A stretch of 64,000 nucleotides of DNA, from positions 41,762,263 to 41,826,262 of the forward strand of contig OY744522.1 in NCBI GenBank assembly GCA_963556195.1, written 5' to 3'. Position 1 is the first letter of the stretch. Each line of letters starts with the position of its first letter. The DNA is from Sepiola atlantica. Taxonomy: Eukaryota; Mollusca; Cephalopoda; Sepiida; Sepiolidae. The translations under genes were made by a program, and so were the position numbers. The notes beneath the pieces are model-generated. The model was not told the origin of the DNA. It did no database searches and worked only from the letters and a program-made list of their open reading frames with translations. Positions 1-10,692 of this stretch are shown piece after piece.

Positions 1-170
1 TCTTTCTCCCTGTGTGTACCTAAAACAAAATAGAACTTTCAGAAAAAAAGAATATTTCCAACAACGTCCCGTCTTTTAAAAACCAATACAAAGGGACTAC
101 TTCCCTGCTCCACTATAACATAGTCGTTTTCAAGTACAACACCAACGAATATTTGTCGATTCATTCACTT
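1..170 (+). pseudogene. LINE 3'-end fragment (family B)
   Basis: This segment aligns by eye with the ends of the LINE copies at 26875-27165 and 29100-29925. Shared blocks are a threonine/valine-coding stretch near the start, a 'tttccaa' block, and the phrase 'gttttcaagt' followed by an AAC-rich run. It would encode the last residues of a non-LTR retrotransposon reverse-transcriptase ORF, but the frame is broken. The upstream part lies outside the window. No target-site duplication can be seen. Confidence 0.5.
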
Positions 171-180
171 CAGTAATGCA

Positions 181-1820
181 ACTACGCCTTCTTCGTTAGT
201 AACCGGTTCACTTCCTCGCAGCAAAAAATAATGCAGCCTTCACGCCCATTCGCTTCCAATCGTTCCCTGGTGTTGGTTCATATTCTCGGGACGTCAGCGT
301 TGGCGAAGTTTCCATTTACCTGGATAAGAAAGGTGATGTCGTATCGTCTCCCTTGACTGGGCCGTACCCCCCCCCCCCCTACGCTGTGTTAATTGATCAA
401 GATATACGGTTCGGTGTCGCTCAGAGAATGGGTCGTCCACTGAGAGATGAGAAGTATATAAAAAAATAAAACAAACAAAAAAACAAAAACAAACAAAAAC
501 ACAAAAAAAAACAATGTATCGACAACTCGAACAAATATTCTAAATAAAAAATAGAATATATATTATTGTGAAACAGTTACAATAACAAAAAGTACTTCGC
601 TGGTAACATTCCAAACGCGATGTCTACCCACATTCCTGACACACATTACGTCACAATCTATAATTTTCATTCATTATCCTGCTTTTTCCGATGACCCCGA
701 CGTAATCATTTCATGCCACTATATATTATAGATCTTTAAAATAACATTGAGATAAACTATTTGTCAATTTTAATTGATATAGTATAATCTTTATTTGTCA
801 AAATACCCTTCGTAGATTACACGGTATTATCAGTATTTTGTTTCGGAATCTTTAGACGCGGATCGATAATTTGAATGATTTGTATAATGCAAACTACAGC
901 TCTTAATTTGGATGTAATTCTACCAATGTTTCGGTCTATGTAACCTCTGGCCTTCTCAAGGTGCGTCTTGTCAAATCTACGAACAATTTTAAACTGAACA
1001 CTTTAATCCACGTGGGTAGATTCTTTAATCCACGTGGGTAGATTCTTCTCGTTCTTTAAAATTCCTAGACACTTTTATAGCGTGGATAGAATTCTGAAGT
1101 AATTATTAAGTTACTTCTTAGTTATTATCACAGAAGACTGTTATTTAGCGCTGATTTTTGCTAAACATTTTATTTGTTGTGTCTCGTGTCAATGTGAACA
1201 ATTCTAGTATGAAGTCTTGTAATTTAAAACGTAATCATGTTTTAGATGTATAATATAATTACGTATTACCATATCTATATTTATAGCGTTCAATTCTATG
1301 ATCATAAGAAGTAGTTACCATATTGTATTAACTCATATAATAGTTATATTAGGAGGCCATGGTCGTTCAACATATGCGCTGCTCTTGGAGATGTCTTAAT
1401 CTCCACTGTTCTTCTTTGTCTCTAATGTTGATCTCGTCTCACAAGGGTAGAGGGTTTCCTTTTATCTGACCAAATAACAGTGACACAAAAAATTGTATAA
1501 AGTATATAAGTTAGTAATAGGGATATGACAAAAAAACGGACACTGTAAGTACAGGGGACGACAGATAGGATAACGGCGGGGAAAAATAGTAAATTTCTGA
1601 CTTGAGTTATATAAGGTTCTTGGGAACAAAACATTAACAAATGTTAAGACGTTTTAATGAAAAATAGATGATATTTTTGTTTGGAAATAGGTGTGGGGGA
1701 AAAAGACCAGAATTTCAGATTCAACAAACATGTCAAAGCACAGAAGATTAAGTCATAATATAACGATATGCTATGAAATACAACGATAGAAGACAAATAC
1801 GTCAATGAAGTTAATAATTT
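181..1820. other. No gene; minor repeats only
   Basis: AT-rich DNA with no supported gene. It contains a poly-C run (about 366-379), an A-rich run with scattered CAAA (about 460-515), and a perfect 23-bp direct duplication around 1002-1047 (unit contains 'ccacgtgggtagattct'). On the minus strand at about 925-985 there is 'CCGAAACATTGG' preceded by 'CTTGAGAAGGCC', which resembles a decayed retroelement tail. The short minus-strand frames at 1422-1640 and 1644-1898 show no family features. Confidence 0.6.
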
Positions 1821-1824
1821 GGAT

Positions 1825-1895
1825 TCATGAATATATATAAATTTATTATAAGACTTTCTCAGGATGATTTGTCTGAAGAAAATATTACACAAGTA
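1825..1895 (-). repeat. Diverged Penelope-like 3'-tail fragment
   Basis: The plus-strand text 'ttataagactttctcagg' followed by 'atga' and later 'acaagtacaaaatg' matches the corresponding part of the PLE 3' region at 9830-9885 ('ttataagacttcatcagg', 'gcaagtacaaatg'). This is the 5' half of that family's hammerhead region with CTGATGA mutated to CTGAGAA. The rest of the element is missing. Confidence 0.45.
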
Positions 1896-2087
1896 CAAAA
1901 TGTTTTGGCAGCCAGCTCAGAACTGGCGGCCGCTTAAGCAAAAAGTCAAAATATGCGATACAAATAGATGGTGCTAGTTGTGAGTAGCGGTTGGGTTATA
2001 ACATCATTAGGGAGTTGGATAAGTGTTACAGTAAATGCGGAAGGAATTGAGAGATGTGTTACAGTAAACGCGGAGGAAGTGGGAGGC

Positions 2088-2342
2088 GAACGTGGTCGCG
2101 GGTAGAATTAATTTAAATTATGAAGGGGGATACGAGAAATTCTTGTTGAACCTTTTTTTCATTTAGTCTTGAGAAGAGAGAGACAGAAGACCAAATATTG
2201 TCTGGTCTGTGTAATAGGCGGGTGTTAGATGGGGTGGCATCCCTTCTCTCTCTTCTCAAGGCTTAATTAAAAAGGATTCAAAAAGCATATTTCGTATCCC
2301 CCTCCTCCTTCATAATTTAAATGAATTCAAGTTGCGACCAGA
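2088..2342. mobile_element. Fold-back (inverted-repeat) element
   Basis: The arms are about 2088-2190 and 2246-2342. The left arm contains 'aatttaaattatgaag', 'gggggatacga' and 'cttgagaagagagaga'; all three recur in reverse complement in the right arm in mirrored order. The loop is about 55 bp. There is no coding capacity. Both arms are diverged (roughly four in five positions match by eye), so the element is old. The superfamily is unknown and no clear target-site duplication was found. Confidence 0.65.
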
Positions 2343-2460
2343 TAAATCATCTTAGGGAAGTCTTATAATAAAGACGAAACTTTGATTAATACATAAATAA
2401 TATCTATTTGTTTTCTGTCTTCAATTTTATATTACGTCGAAACACTTTCTTCTTTTCTGT

Positions 2461-2464
<4 letters not shown>

Positions 2465-2504
<40 letters not shown>
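2465..2504. repeat. (TA)n microsatellite
   Basis: About 20 uninterrupted TA units, the first of many TA tracts in the window. Confidence 0.95.
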
Positions 2505-2508
<4 letters not shown>

Positions 2509-2509
2509 A

Positions 2510-3760
2510 CAATTACATTTGTATTCAACATAATTTACACCCGTGCAATGCCGGGTATGCCAGCTTGTTGAAAAATAAAACTATAGCTGAGATGTAAGAT
2601 ATTATAACTTACTCATGTCAAATGTAGTGAAAATCAAGACTATTTTTGAAATGGAGGGTATCGCTTTTAAATTCACATCTCGGACGAAATGGATATGGCG
2701 CACCGTGGGACCATTTTCATGTGAATCTTTTTGTCAACGGAACTTTGTTATAATTGTATATACATCGGTTAGAAATCTAGATTTTAATTGAGTGATGTGT
2801 TAAAACGCTTACAATAACAATTTTGGTGAGATGCTTAGCTTTCGAGCAAAGTTGGTTAGCGTATGTAATCAGGACAACTAAACACCATGCACTAAAAAGA
2901 AGGGGGGAGTTATTTTCTTTATTCAAAAGAGGAAAATGAAAAAAAATAATCAATAACTTGTAAATTACACAGACGTCGAATAATATTTAAAACTAGGTCT
3001 TCGTGAATTTCTGTCATACAATAAAATCATCACTTATCAAAGCCTATAGCCACACACACATAAGCGTAAATAGGAGTGTCAACTCGATATAAAATACTAA
3101 CATAGGATAATTATAAAAAATGGATCAAAATGGCAGGATTTTATTACTAAGAACAATTATTTCTCGTCATTAAAGTTGAAGATATCTATGTTTTAATAAA
3201 CAAGAAATCACTCCCGTGGTATGGTGTTCCACAAATGGGATATTCTGGGAATAAAGCTCTGTGCATGGGGGATTCGTTTTTTTTTCTAGAGAAAAGAAAA
3301 GTGATTTGCACTAGTGGTATCTAGACGGGTACTAGCTGTGAAGGTTTTACAGATAGAACCCGGAAAATTCTTCTTATTTTTTGGCATGAGACTTAACATA
3401 TTGAATAATAATATGCATTATTTTCAATTGCATACCATGATAGAAAAACAAAAAGAAAACAGTATCAATAATTATATCATACTAGCAGTGATATCCACGT
3501 CCCTCGGGGTCTTAATTTCTATACATTTTATAGGTGAAAGTAAGCGATCTACTTCATATTGTAATTTGAAATATGTAAATTTATTTACAGACAAAATCAA
3601 AGTGGAAATAGTTACACGCAGACTGAAGTTCGAACTCCCAGCTACTGTTGCTAAGTATAATCGATTGCCCCACCGGGATTCACGAAATACTTACGTTATT
3701 TAATACACAAACAAACTGTCATTTTGGTTTCCTTTCACCGCACGCATATACTATATATAT
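2510..3760. other. No gene recognised
   Basis: AT-rich sequence without a recognised repeat or RNA. The 129-aa frame at 3314-3703 has no motif or compositional support and is treated as chance. Confidence 0.55.
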
Positions 3761-3766
3761 TTTTTC

Positions 3767-3816
<50 letters not shown>

Positions 3817-3878
3817 TACATTTTTTTCTTTCATTATATATAAAGATATATATATATATATATATGTATTTATTTTTC

Positions 3879-3948
<70 letters not shown>
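3767..3948. repeat. Compound (TA)n block
   Basis: Three TA tracts (about 3767-3822, 3846-3865, 3880-3948) are separated by short 'tttttttctttcatta' and 'tgtatttatttttcatta' spacers. The repeated TTTTTCATTA before each tract suggests the spacer and tract were duplicated together. Overlapping tyrosine/isoleucine frames on both strands are artefacts. Confidence 0.9.
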
Positions 3949-3949
<1 letters not shown>

Positions 3950-4115
3950 TATCCGTGCCACGTTGGAACTGATTTTATATATATTATTCAACATATAATT
4001 TCTAAAATGTTTATATTGGCTGCTGATAATGTGACTACAACGATTACAAAAGCAAAGGATTGCAAAAATTCTGAATACATTGTGATGCCATAACATACTA
4101 TTTCCCTTCTGCAAA
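3950..4115. repeat. Unclassified interspersed repeat, copy 1
   Basis: The segment from the end of the TA tract to 'acattgtgatgccataaca' is similar to 5113-5250: both have a 'gttgg' start, 'tatatatattat' then 'atataatttctaaaa', 'gattacaaa', and 'ctgaatacattgtgatg'. Both copies abut (TA)n on the left. The conserved minus-strand translation follows from the DNA similarity and is not evidence of a gene. Confidence 0.65.
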
Positions 4116-4282
4116 CACTAAACCTAACCCTGACCTGCCTCTTGAAATAAATGTATTTTAAATAAATAATACATTGTGATGCCATAACATACTCTTTCCC
4201 TTCTGCTAATCCTAACTCTAACCCTAACCCTAACCCTAACCCTGACCTGCCTCTTGAAATAAATGTATTTTAAATAAATAAC
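4072..4282. repeat. Tandem duplication with a telomere-like insert
   Basis: Two tandem units (about 4072-4167 and 4168-4282) start 'aatacattgtgatgcc' and end 'gaaataaatgtattttaa'. The second differs mainly by expansion of a CCCTAA-like run in the middle (about 4207-4243). Confidence 0.85.
4207..4243. repeat. Interstitial telomere-like (CCCTAA)n
   Basis: Four to five near-perfect CCCTAA units within the second copy of the 4072-4282 duplication. The first copy has only 'cctaaccctga', so the run expanded in place. Confidence 0.85.
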
Positions 4283-4376
4283 ACATTTATTAAAAAAAGT
4301 CTGGATCTTGTTTTGTTTTCTAACGGTTTCTTAAATTTTAATACTACCGATGCTTTTATCTGTAGGGCTAACACAT

Positions 4377-4379
<3 letters not shown>

Positions 4380-4420
<41 letters not shown>

Positions 4421-4421
4421 G
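4380..4421. repeat. (TA)n microsatellite
   Basis: About 20 TA units flanking the degraded palindromic element that follows. Confidence 0.9.
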
Positions 4422-4484
4422 ATTATTTCATGCATACACGTATAAGGTGATATAATATATTGTATAAATATTTTAGTATTTACT

Positions 4485-4626
4485 TTAACAGTGCTCGATA
4501 CGTAACTAGAGCTTAGTAGTAAAGTTTCAGTATATATTTATGGCAAATAAGCTACACAAAGGTATCTGGATTAAATCCCCGAAGAGAATCGTATGGCTAA
4601 GTGTCTAACGATTCCTTGTAAAAATG

Positions 4627-4640
<14 letters not shown>
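4485..4640. mobile_element. Degraded copy of the palindromic hammerhead element
   Basis: 'ggcaaataagctacac' (4542 onward) matches the arm of the intact palindrome at 22137-22280 ('ggcaatcaagctacac'). The upstream block 'gcagtgctcgatacgtaac'-like sequence (about 4490-4530) is the reverse complement of the flank at 22290-22335. The second arm is damaged and stops in (TA)n. On the minus strand the hammerhead core positions are lost (CATACGA and TTTAA in place of CTGATGA and GAAA). Confidence 0.6.
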
Positions 4641-4666
<26 letters not shown>

Positions 4667-4842
4667 CGCTGATGAGAGCTATAAGTATATATGTATGTAT
4701 ATATATATGTATGTATATATATATGTACATATATATATGTATATATATGTATATATCTGTATATATATGTATGTATATATATATGTATGTATATATATTT
4801 TTATGTATATATATATATATGTATATTAATATATATATAAAA
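4628..4842. repeat. (TA)n and (TATG)-type compound microsatellite
   Basis: A pure TA run at about 4628-4662, a short unique spacer containing 'cgctgatgagagctataag', then TA/TGTA mixtures to about 4842. The spacer resembles the start of a hammerhead (CTGATGA), but no GAAA partner follows. Confidence 0.85.
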
Positions 4843-5033
4843 ATTCCCGAAACAGTTTTTCATGGTAAACAACTGATGATCCCTTAAAATAGTGTTAGAA
4901 ACAAACTAATATAATAACTGTAAAAAATAAATTGACTTACATGAGTGATTTTCCACTGGAAGACTTGGGACTATAAGTTTTTTGTTTTTTTAAAGTTTTT
5001 TTTTAATATAGTTTTAATGGTTGAGAAACTTCC

Positions 5034-5039
<6 letters not shown>

Positions 5040-5113
<74 letters not shown>
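5040..5113. repeat. (TA)n microsatellite
   Basis: About 37 uninterrupted TA units immediately left of the second interspersed repeat copy. Confidence 0.95.
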
Positions 5114-5118
<5 letters not shown>

Positions 5119-5250
5119 TGGGACTGTATTTTATATATATTATCAAATATATAATTTCTAAAACTGTGACATTGACTTCTAACTATGTTTCTACCATGAT
5201 TACAAAGACAAAGAATTTCATAAAATCTGAATACATTGTGATGTAATAAC
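5114..5250. repeat. Unclassified interspersed repeat, copy 2
   Basis: Diverged copy of 3950-4115 (see that entry), again directly against (TA)n on its left side, ending 'acattgtgatgtaataaca' where copy 1 has 'acattgtgatgccataaca'. Confidence 0.65.
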
Positions 5251-5520
5251 ACACGCTTCTCTCTCTCTCTCTCTTTCTCTCTCTTTCTCTTTTCTCTCTC
5301 TACCCGATTTTTGTCTCTCCCCTGTATGCCCCTACTTTTCTCAATGTCTTTTCATTACTATTTATTTCATAAAGTCAGTATACGTTATGATATCATAATA
5401 AACCCCCTCTGTTCTTTCCTTTCTTGTTTTCATTAAATCTCCTTTTCTTCCTCTACCTTTTCCTATTCCCTCTGTTTTACTTTTTTCTCTCCTCTTTCTT
5501 TCTCTCTCTAATATTTTTGC
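5250..5520. repeat. Pyrimidine-rich low complexity
   Basis: (CT)n at about 5251-5290, then TTTC/TCCT-rich sequence on the plus strand. The short hydrophobic frame at 5424-5609 arises from this composition. Confidence 0.8.
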
Positions 5521-7500
5521 TCAATCATTTCGCCACTATATCTCACTGCTTTAATTATTTACATCATTCTATTACTCTCGTTCTTACGATCATGTTTTCT
5601 TATCATTAGTGCTTTATCTGAAAAAATTGATGTACAGATTAAGTGTACACGGTGACAAGCAATCACGCAATTAAGATAAAAACATACTCAGAACTTTAGT
5701 AATACATACGTATAGAAAGCTCTTACTAAACTAACATGTGATTTCTTGATAACATTACAATGGCTGTTGGTGGTCAGTGATCGGCTTTAACCTCGATAAA
5801 CCCCGTCTGTTTGTCGCCCTCTCTCCCCTCCCCCTCCCCCTCTATCCCCCTATCGCACACACTTGTTGCAGTGAAACGCGAAGCTGTATCCGAAACGTTC
5901 ACTTCCGGTAGATGTTTTACACAATTTCTCTTCTGTCTGTGCTCACCGGATATTGTATTTTGTATCCTTCAACTTCCGCTTGGCTGAATCACTCGACAAG
6001 TATTCACAGTAAACACCTAAAACAAAAACTAAGTATAAAATAAAATAAATGAATAAGTAATCGTCTCTAAACGACATTCTTGGTGAGCTGTAAATTTAGA
6101 AGTCGTCTTAAAATGATCTCTTTTATAAGAAGAAGAAGACGAAGAAGAAGAAGAAAACACCAGTTTCTTTCTTTGGTTTGTTTTTGTTGTTTTGTTTGCC
6201 GCCATTTTATTATGACTTATTACACTTGGCATAGTTCAGGCTGAATTCTTCCTGTATTTACTGACACATCACGAGGCATGTATGTGGGGGAAAGTTGGTT
6301 TAATGTGGATGAACCAAGTTCCTAAAAACGGTCACTCTAGATTAAGAAATATATAAAAAAAATCCCTCCCCTTTGTCCTCATCCCCTCCTTCCCTTCTCA
6401 TCTCTCTCCATATCTCGATAACATAACATATATTTATATACGTAAAACAAATATTACATTTTTAAATGTCAGGATAAAAGTACCATTTAACACCAACAGT
6501 TAATGAAAAAATCGCACTAAATTAAAAAAAACTTCAACCTCTGATTAATTTGTTCCTGTCGACTCTCCCTAAATGAATATTACAAACAAATTCTTAATAT
6601 TTTATTTTGCTTATTCTGTTTGAGACAATGCTGAAAAAGAATATTTCAGATGTGTGGTTGTGTCTGGTGTAGTTTCTGACTTTTAGGTGGAAACCAACAC
6701 AAACAGAAAACTGCCCTTTATAAATTAGTTTTGTAGTAATAATTTTTATTCTGTAAAATAAAATGACTGTAAGTGATAGACTATACTTAACTTCCAAGTG
6801 GGACGCTATCAGGTACCCCACTTCGAGTCAGGGTGAACCTCAGAGCAAGAACAACTATAGATTTATGCAACACTCCCCGAAGCTCACAAATTTGGGGCCT
6901 TACCATAGGATGTAGTATAAAATCACACCCTGGTACGAGACGGGGTAGACTTTTATAAATACGGATACGCTTACTAACTTTTAATTTTTACTTTGTCTTT
7001 TATTAACATTAGCTTTCTTCTTCTTCTTCTTCTTCTTCTTCTTATATTTTGTCAACTATTAATGAAAGAAAAATCCTTCTTCTTCCGTTTTTCGCCAGAC
7101 AGCACTAAATAATCTCCCACACTCCCTAGTGGAAAAAGGCGCTCCATCCCCTACTCTGAAACACAGAAATACGCCCATTCTCTTGTGCTTCGTTGCAGCC
7201 TGATACTTAAGCTTGCATCGTCTCCATCGATGTCGATGCAACATGTGCATGAACACATTCAATCCTCTTCTTTATCTTCCTTCGCGATATATTGTATCCA
7301 CAAAGTCCTAAACCGGCTTTTAAATTCGGCAGTCATTCTCTCTCAACAATGTATTATTTATTATTATTACTTGTTTCATTGCCACCTTAGGAGACTCTCG
7401 CTTAGATGTTTCGGCTCCAAAGGAAACTCATGTTCCCAACCTTCGAGCTAAGAACAATGAGGTTTATTCGTTTTTAGAAAGTCGTCCACTCAGGTATTAC
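5521..7500. other. No gene; simple repeats
   Basis: No supported gene. It holds (GAA)n at about 6128-6156, (TTC)n at about 7017-7042, and C-rich sequence at 5820-5850. At 7395-7440 the minus strand reads 'GGAGCCGAAACATC', reminiscent of decayed retroelement tails elsewhere but not classifiable. Confidence 0.55.
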
Positions 7501-7559
7501 ACCCTCTTTCGAGGGGGTATTTTCTGTTGATTACTGTATCTTCCGATCGATTTTGAAGG

Positions 7560-8785
7560 ACCGAAAAACATCAGTCATTTTATGTGTACGCATTATATAA
7601 CAGAAGACCGAAAACTATATCGATCGGACAGGTTTTACTGAATGTATAAGAAGACGTGCGTATTATAGAAAGGAAGAGCATAAAAATCACCACGTTTCTT
7701 ATCGAAATCATTAGTGCCACGAGAACGACACGACTGTTTTTTTTTTATTACTCTGATTATTCGAGAATACTATTCTCATCTTGGATGTTATATTCAGAAT
7801 GTGTTAGTCGTTTTGGTGCATGTAACTTCCGACCTACTTTAGATGCATCTTGTCGAACTAGGAAATTTGAGGAGTTGTGGCGCAACGGATAAAGTACTGA
7901 GTTATAATAATGTCTAAATTACAGTCTTCTGGCAGTTGAAAGTACGGGCGATACTAAAATACAATTACGAATTACTTAAGACTTCTAGCTGGTGGTGATT
8001 GACGGAACGAGGGTAAGCTCCTCCTTTGCATTAAATAAATGGTCACGTTCAGAATTCTGTACAGATTCCCGCGTTCGACAAGAAGCACTTGAAAAAGGTC
8101 GAATGTTACATCGGCTGAAACGTTATGAAATGTACAGCCAAGACGAGGACAGTAATCTGAATAATACAAATAATACAAATTAGCAATGCATATCTATAAA
8201 AAAATTCGAAACATAATATTTTTGTGTATTCGGTTATATTGTGTTCGTGTCCTGAGTCAACGATCAATATTAAACATTTTCCTTACTGCACGTGGTACCG
8301 AAAAGAAAACTGAAAACTATATCAACCAGAAGCGTGTGTTGATACATAACAAGAGGGAATACAACTTATAGAAAAGTCCATATAAATTTTTTTTTTAAAC
8401 TCATCAATCAACACATGTAAATCGTTGACGTAAAGCAATCTATTTGCCTCGAGGATTATAATACTTTTTTTTCTCTCGTGTATACTGTGATTTTATGTTC
8501 ATGTCCTGAGCCAGGCAAACACGGTGAACTTTGTGTGTTCTTGCTGCATGTGTTACTAGATACTTTGCTGCACAATAGAAGACCGAAAACTATATCGGGC
8601 AAAAGTTTTGTTGAGGAATGAACACGAAGAAGTGCGTATTATAGAATGGAAGAATTGAAGATCATTGTGTCGCCCTGATCGAATTAGGAAAAGCAAAAGC
8701 AAAAGCAAAAGATCATCACGTCGCTTATCGAAATCGTTGGTGTAAAGTAATCTCTTTGCCGAGAAAGCGATAAGACTGATCAAAT
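7560..8785. repeat. Decayed tandem repeat (units about 250-290 bp), interrupted by a SINE
   Basis: The phrase 'agaagaccgaaaactatat' or a close variant occurs at about 7603, 8302 and 8578. Other shared blocks are 'gtgcgtattatagaa' (7650, 8634), 'cttatcgaaatc' (7697, 8726), 'tcgtgtcctgag'/'tcatgtcctgag' (8240, 8501) and 'gtaaagcaatct'/'gtaaagtaatct' (8431, 8744). After removing the SINE at 7748-8180, units are roughly 250-290 bp. No coding potential is evident. Confidence 0.6.
7748..8180 (+). mobile_element. tRNA-headed fold-back SINE, copy 1
   Basis: The middle holds a tRNA-Arg-like head ('gttgtggcgcaacggataaa' at about 7876; A-box-like TGGCGCAACGG) followed by a body with 'acaattacgaattacttaag'. 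The tail (about 8065-8180) contains 'catcggctgaaacgtta' and 'gtacagccaagacgagga'. The left 110 bp (7748-7860) is the reverse complement of this tail, so the element is flanked by inverted repeats. A second locus at 38170-38566 has the same order, so the structure is a property of the family. The head resembles known cephalopod tRNA-Arg-derived SINEs. It sits inside a tandem repeat. Confidence 0.7.
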
Positions 8786-9284
8786 TACTCGGACGAAATT
8801 GCCTAAACGTTAAGAGAATTCGGCATAGGTCTATTCGAAGGGAGATAACTGGAGGTTTACACTTAAAATAACGTCATTAGTGTTATTAGGAACTTTGCTG
8901 GCACGTATTGTATGGCAGCGTTGGTTTTTATACTCTCAGAGACACAAAGGTGGGTGTGGAGCAGTTAAAAAAAAACAAAATAAAGAAAAACTCGTCGGAA
9001 CTTTAGAAGATTCAAGACACCGCGGGTATTTGAGAATTCTTCAAAAGTAAAAACATTATTCGTGTCGACCAGTGGTTCCCGAACGATGAGGGGCACTATC
9101 TCGTATGTTGCGAGAGAACGGTCAACATGGCAAAGAGGCAAAGAGAATTTAGCATTTAGAAATGGTAGAAATTGTGAACCAGAAATTGAGTCTGGCAGAA
9201 GAGAGGGTGGAAAATGCTTACTGTATTCACTACGGAAGAGAGTTCGTTTTATGTTTCGGCATAATTTTGATGAAGATTAATAAT
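8786..9284. other. No gene recognised
   Basis: Unremarkable AT-rich sequence with an A-rich patch at about 8965-8990. The overlapping 70-aa frames at 9062-9368 lack any recognisable feature. Confidence 0.5.
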
Positions 9285-9490
9285 TATGATTATTTGGATT
9301 ATTCGGACTATTGTTTCACCGATGTAACTGCCGACCGTTTTAAGGTTCCGTCAGGGATAACCGGGTAGAAGTGTTAGGTAATTCGTAATTGTATTTTTAG
9401 TATCGCCCATACTGAGGATTGAACCTTAAACCTTCACAAGACCGTTAGGTAGAACTGATTATACTTGACACTTTTATCAGTTGCACCACC
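9285..9490 (-). mobile_element. tRNA-headed SINE, copy 2 (truncated)
   Basis: The reverse complement reads tRNA-like head ('gaggtggtgcaactgataaa' at about 9488-9469), B-box-like 'ggttcaatcctcag', then 'acaattacgaattacc' and a tail ending in 'agtccgaataatccaa'. It is the same family as 7748-8180, but the outer inverted arm is absent and the head end runs into (TA)n. Confidence 0.65.
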
Positions 9491-9504
9491 TCATATAATA
9501 TTTA

Positions 9505-9505
<1 letters not shown>

Positions 9506-9589
<84 letters not shown>

Positions 9590-9600
9590 CATACATATAT
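9506..9600. repeat. (TA)n microsatellite
   Basis: About 40 TA units ending in 'catacatacatatat'. Confidence 0.95.
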
Positions 9601-9680
9601 GATGCTAAATTCTAATAACCACTTTATTCATGTTTAAAAAAATCATAACTTTCCGGACCGTTTTCTCTACACATAAACAA

Positions 9681-9683
<3 letters not shown>

Positions 9684-9724
<41 letters not shown>
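9684..9724. repeat. (TA)n bordering the PLE 3' end
   Basis: About 20 TA units directly against the outer end (GGGAAGAGAAGG) of the Penelope-like element. Confidence 0.95.
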
Positions 9725-9726
<2 letters not shown>

Positions 9727-10692
9727 GAAGAGAAGGATGAAGGTAATCCGACGTGATGGGAAAATGAAAAAGGAAAACCAAAAAATGGATGTTTTTTATG
9801 TGTACATCAACGTTTCGTCTTTATTTATAAGACTTCATCAGGATGATAATATAGAAGAAAAATGTCATGCAAGTACAAATGCATGTAGGGTTGACATATT
9901 GGGAGGAAAAAAGAAATAAAATAATGGCCACTACTGAGTGGACGTCCGTACTTGGTGAAGAATAAAAATGAATGTTGAAGAAAATGAGTGGGGAAGAAGT
10001 GGAAAGATGGGGGTGAGCAAGGACTACTGTGGCTGGTAGTAAGAGAAAGAGGTGGGGGTATGAGCAGGGATAAAGTGGATGGCAGAGTGGGAGTGGAGGA
10101 GAGGGAGGAAGGAGGTGTTTGACCAGATGGCTGCGGTCAAGACTGAAGGGGAAAAAGTAAGTTGGAATGTTTGTCTGTGGGGTGGGTATGCAGAGAAAAG
10201 GGGGGGGTAGAGAAGGAGGAGGGGCTGTGATTTTGGTGGATGGGCGAAAGTTATGGTCTTAGAGAGCGTTTTGAGAAAATGAGGGGATTTAAGAAGGGGG
10301 TATGGAAGAGTGAAGGTATGAGAGAAAAATAGTTGAGAGGGGGAATGGGTGAGGGGGAGAGGGAGGATTTGTTGTGATAGGGTATGAAATATTTGAAATA
10401 TTTGGAAGATGATAGCAGTGAGTGAGGGAGTGGAGGGGTGGAGGAGGGAGATAATTGAACGGGTGGGTATGGAATATTTGAAATATATGGAACATGAGAA
10501 AGTTTCATTGGACTGCAGTGTTAAAAATATGAGGGAAAAAACGGAATGAGTAGGAGAAAGTAAAGATTCATGGAGAAAAAGGAAGGGTGTGAGTAAGTGG
10601 GAGAGTGTCATAAAGGTTAGAGATGAAAATAGATGTTATCTATAATCAGGCAAGAGTCTTTGTTCTGTAAGGATGATCCTGCTTATTAAGGG
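9725..10692 (-). mobile_element. Penelope-like element 3' region
   Basis: This is the non-coding 3' part of the PLE whose coding end is at 10693. It begins at (TA)n with 'gggaagagaaggatgaagg'. A close copy of about 540 bp lies at 50578-51121, and a minimal 118-bp derivative at 43686-43803. In the latter two the same terminal sequence appears inverted at the other end, so the family has inverted termini around its hammerhead/LTR-like unit. The minus strand is pyrimidine-rich, which keeps a 195-aa frame open (10024-10611). The frame is proline/serine/leucine-rich and partly shared with the 50-kb copy, but I regard that as DNA similarity and not a proven protein. Confidence 0.7.
9805..9845 (-). 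ncRNA. Hammerhead ribozyme motif in PLE 3' region
   Basis: Read on the minus strand: CATC, CTGATGA, a stem II GTCTT/AAGAC with an ATAAATA loop, GAAA, CGTT, GATG. CATC/GATG forms a short stem I. Stem III is minimal (C-G), which in known PLE hammerheads implies activity mainly as a dimer. Orientation agrees with the PLE coding strand. All core positions I can assign are present. Copies at 50624-50664 and 43732-43765 are damaged. The exact cleavage site (GTT or a downstream GTA) is uncertain. Confidence 0.65.

Noticed and set aside
3314..3703. 129-codon plus frame
   Set aside because: No domain, no neighbouring exon signal, AT-rich composition; most likely chance.
3648..5252. Many tyrosine/isoleucine-rich frames here and throughout the window
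   Set aside because: They are translations of (TA)n and (TATG)n repeats, open on both strands.
8085..8135. Hammerhead in the tRNA-headed SINE tail (GGCTGAAACGTT)
   Set aside because: GAAAC is present in the family, but no CTGANGA box at a proper distance; copies at 8.1 and 38.5 kb disagree at the needed positions.
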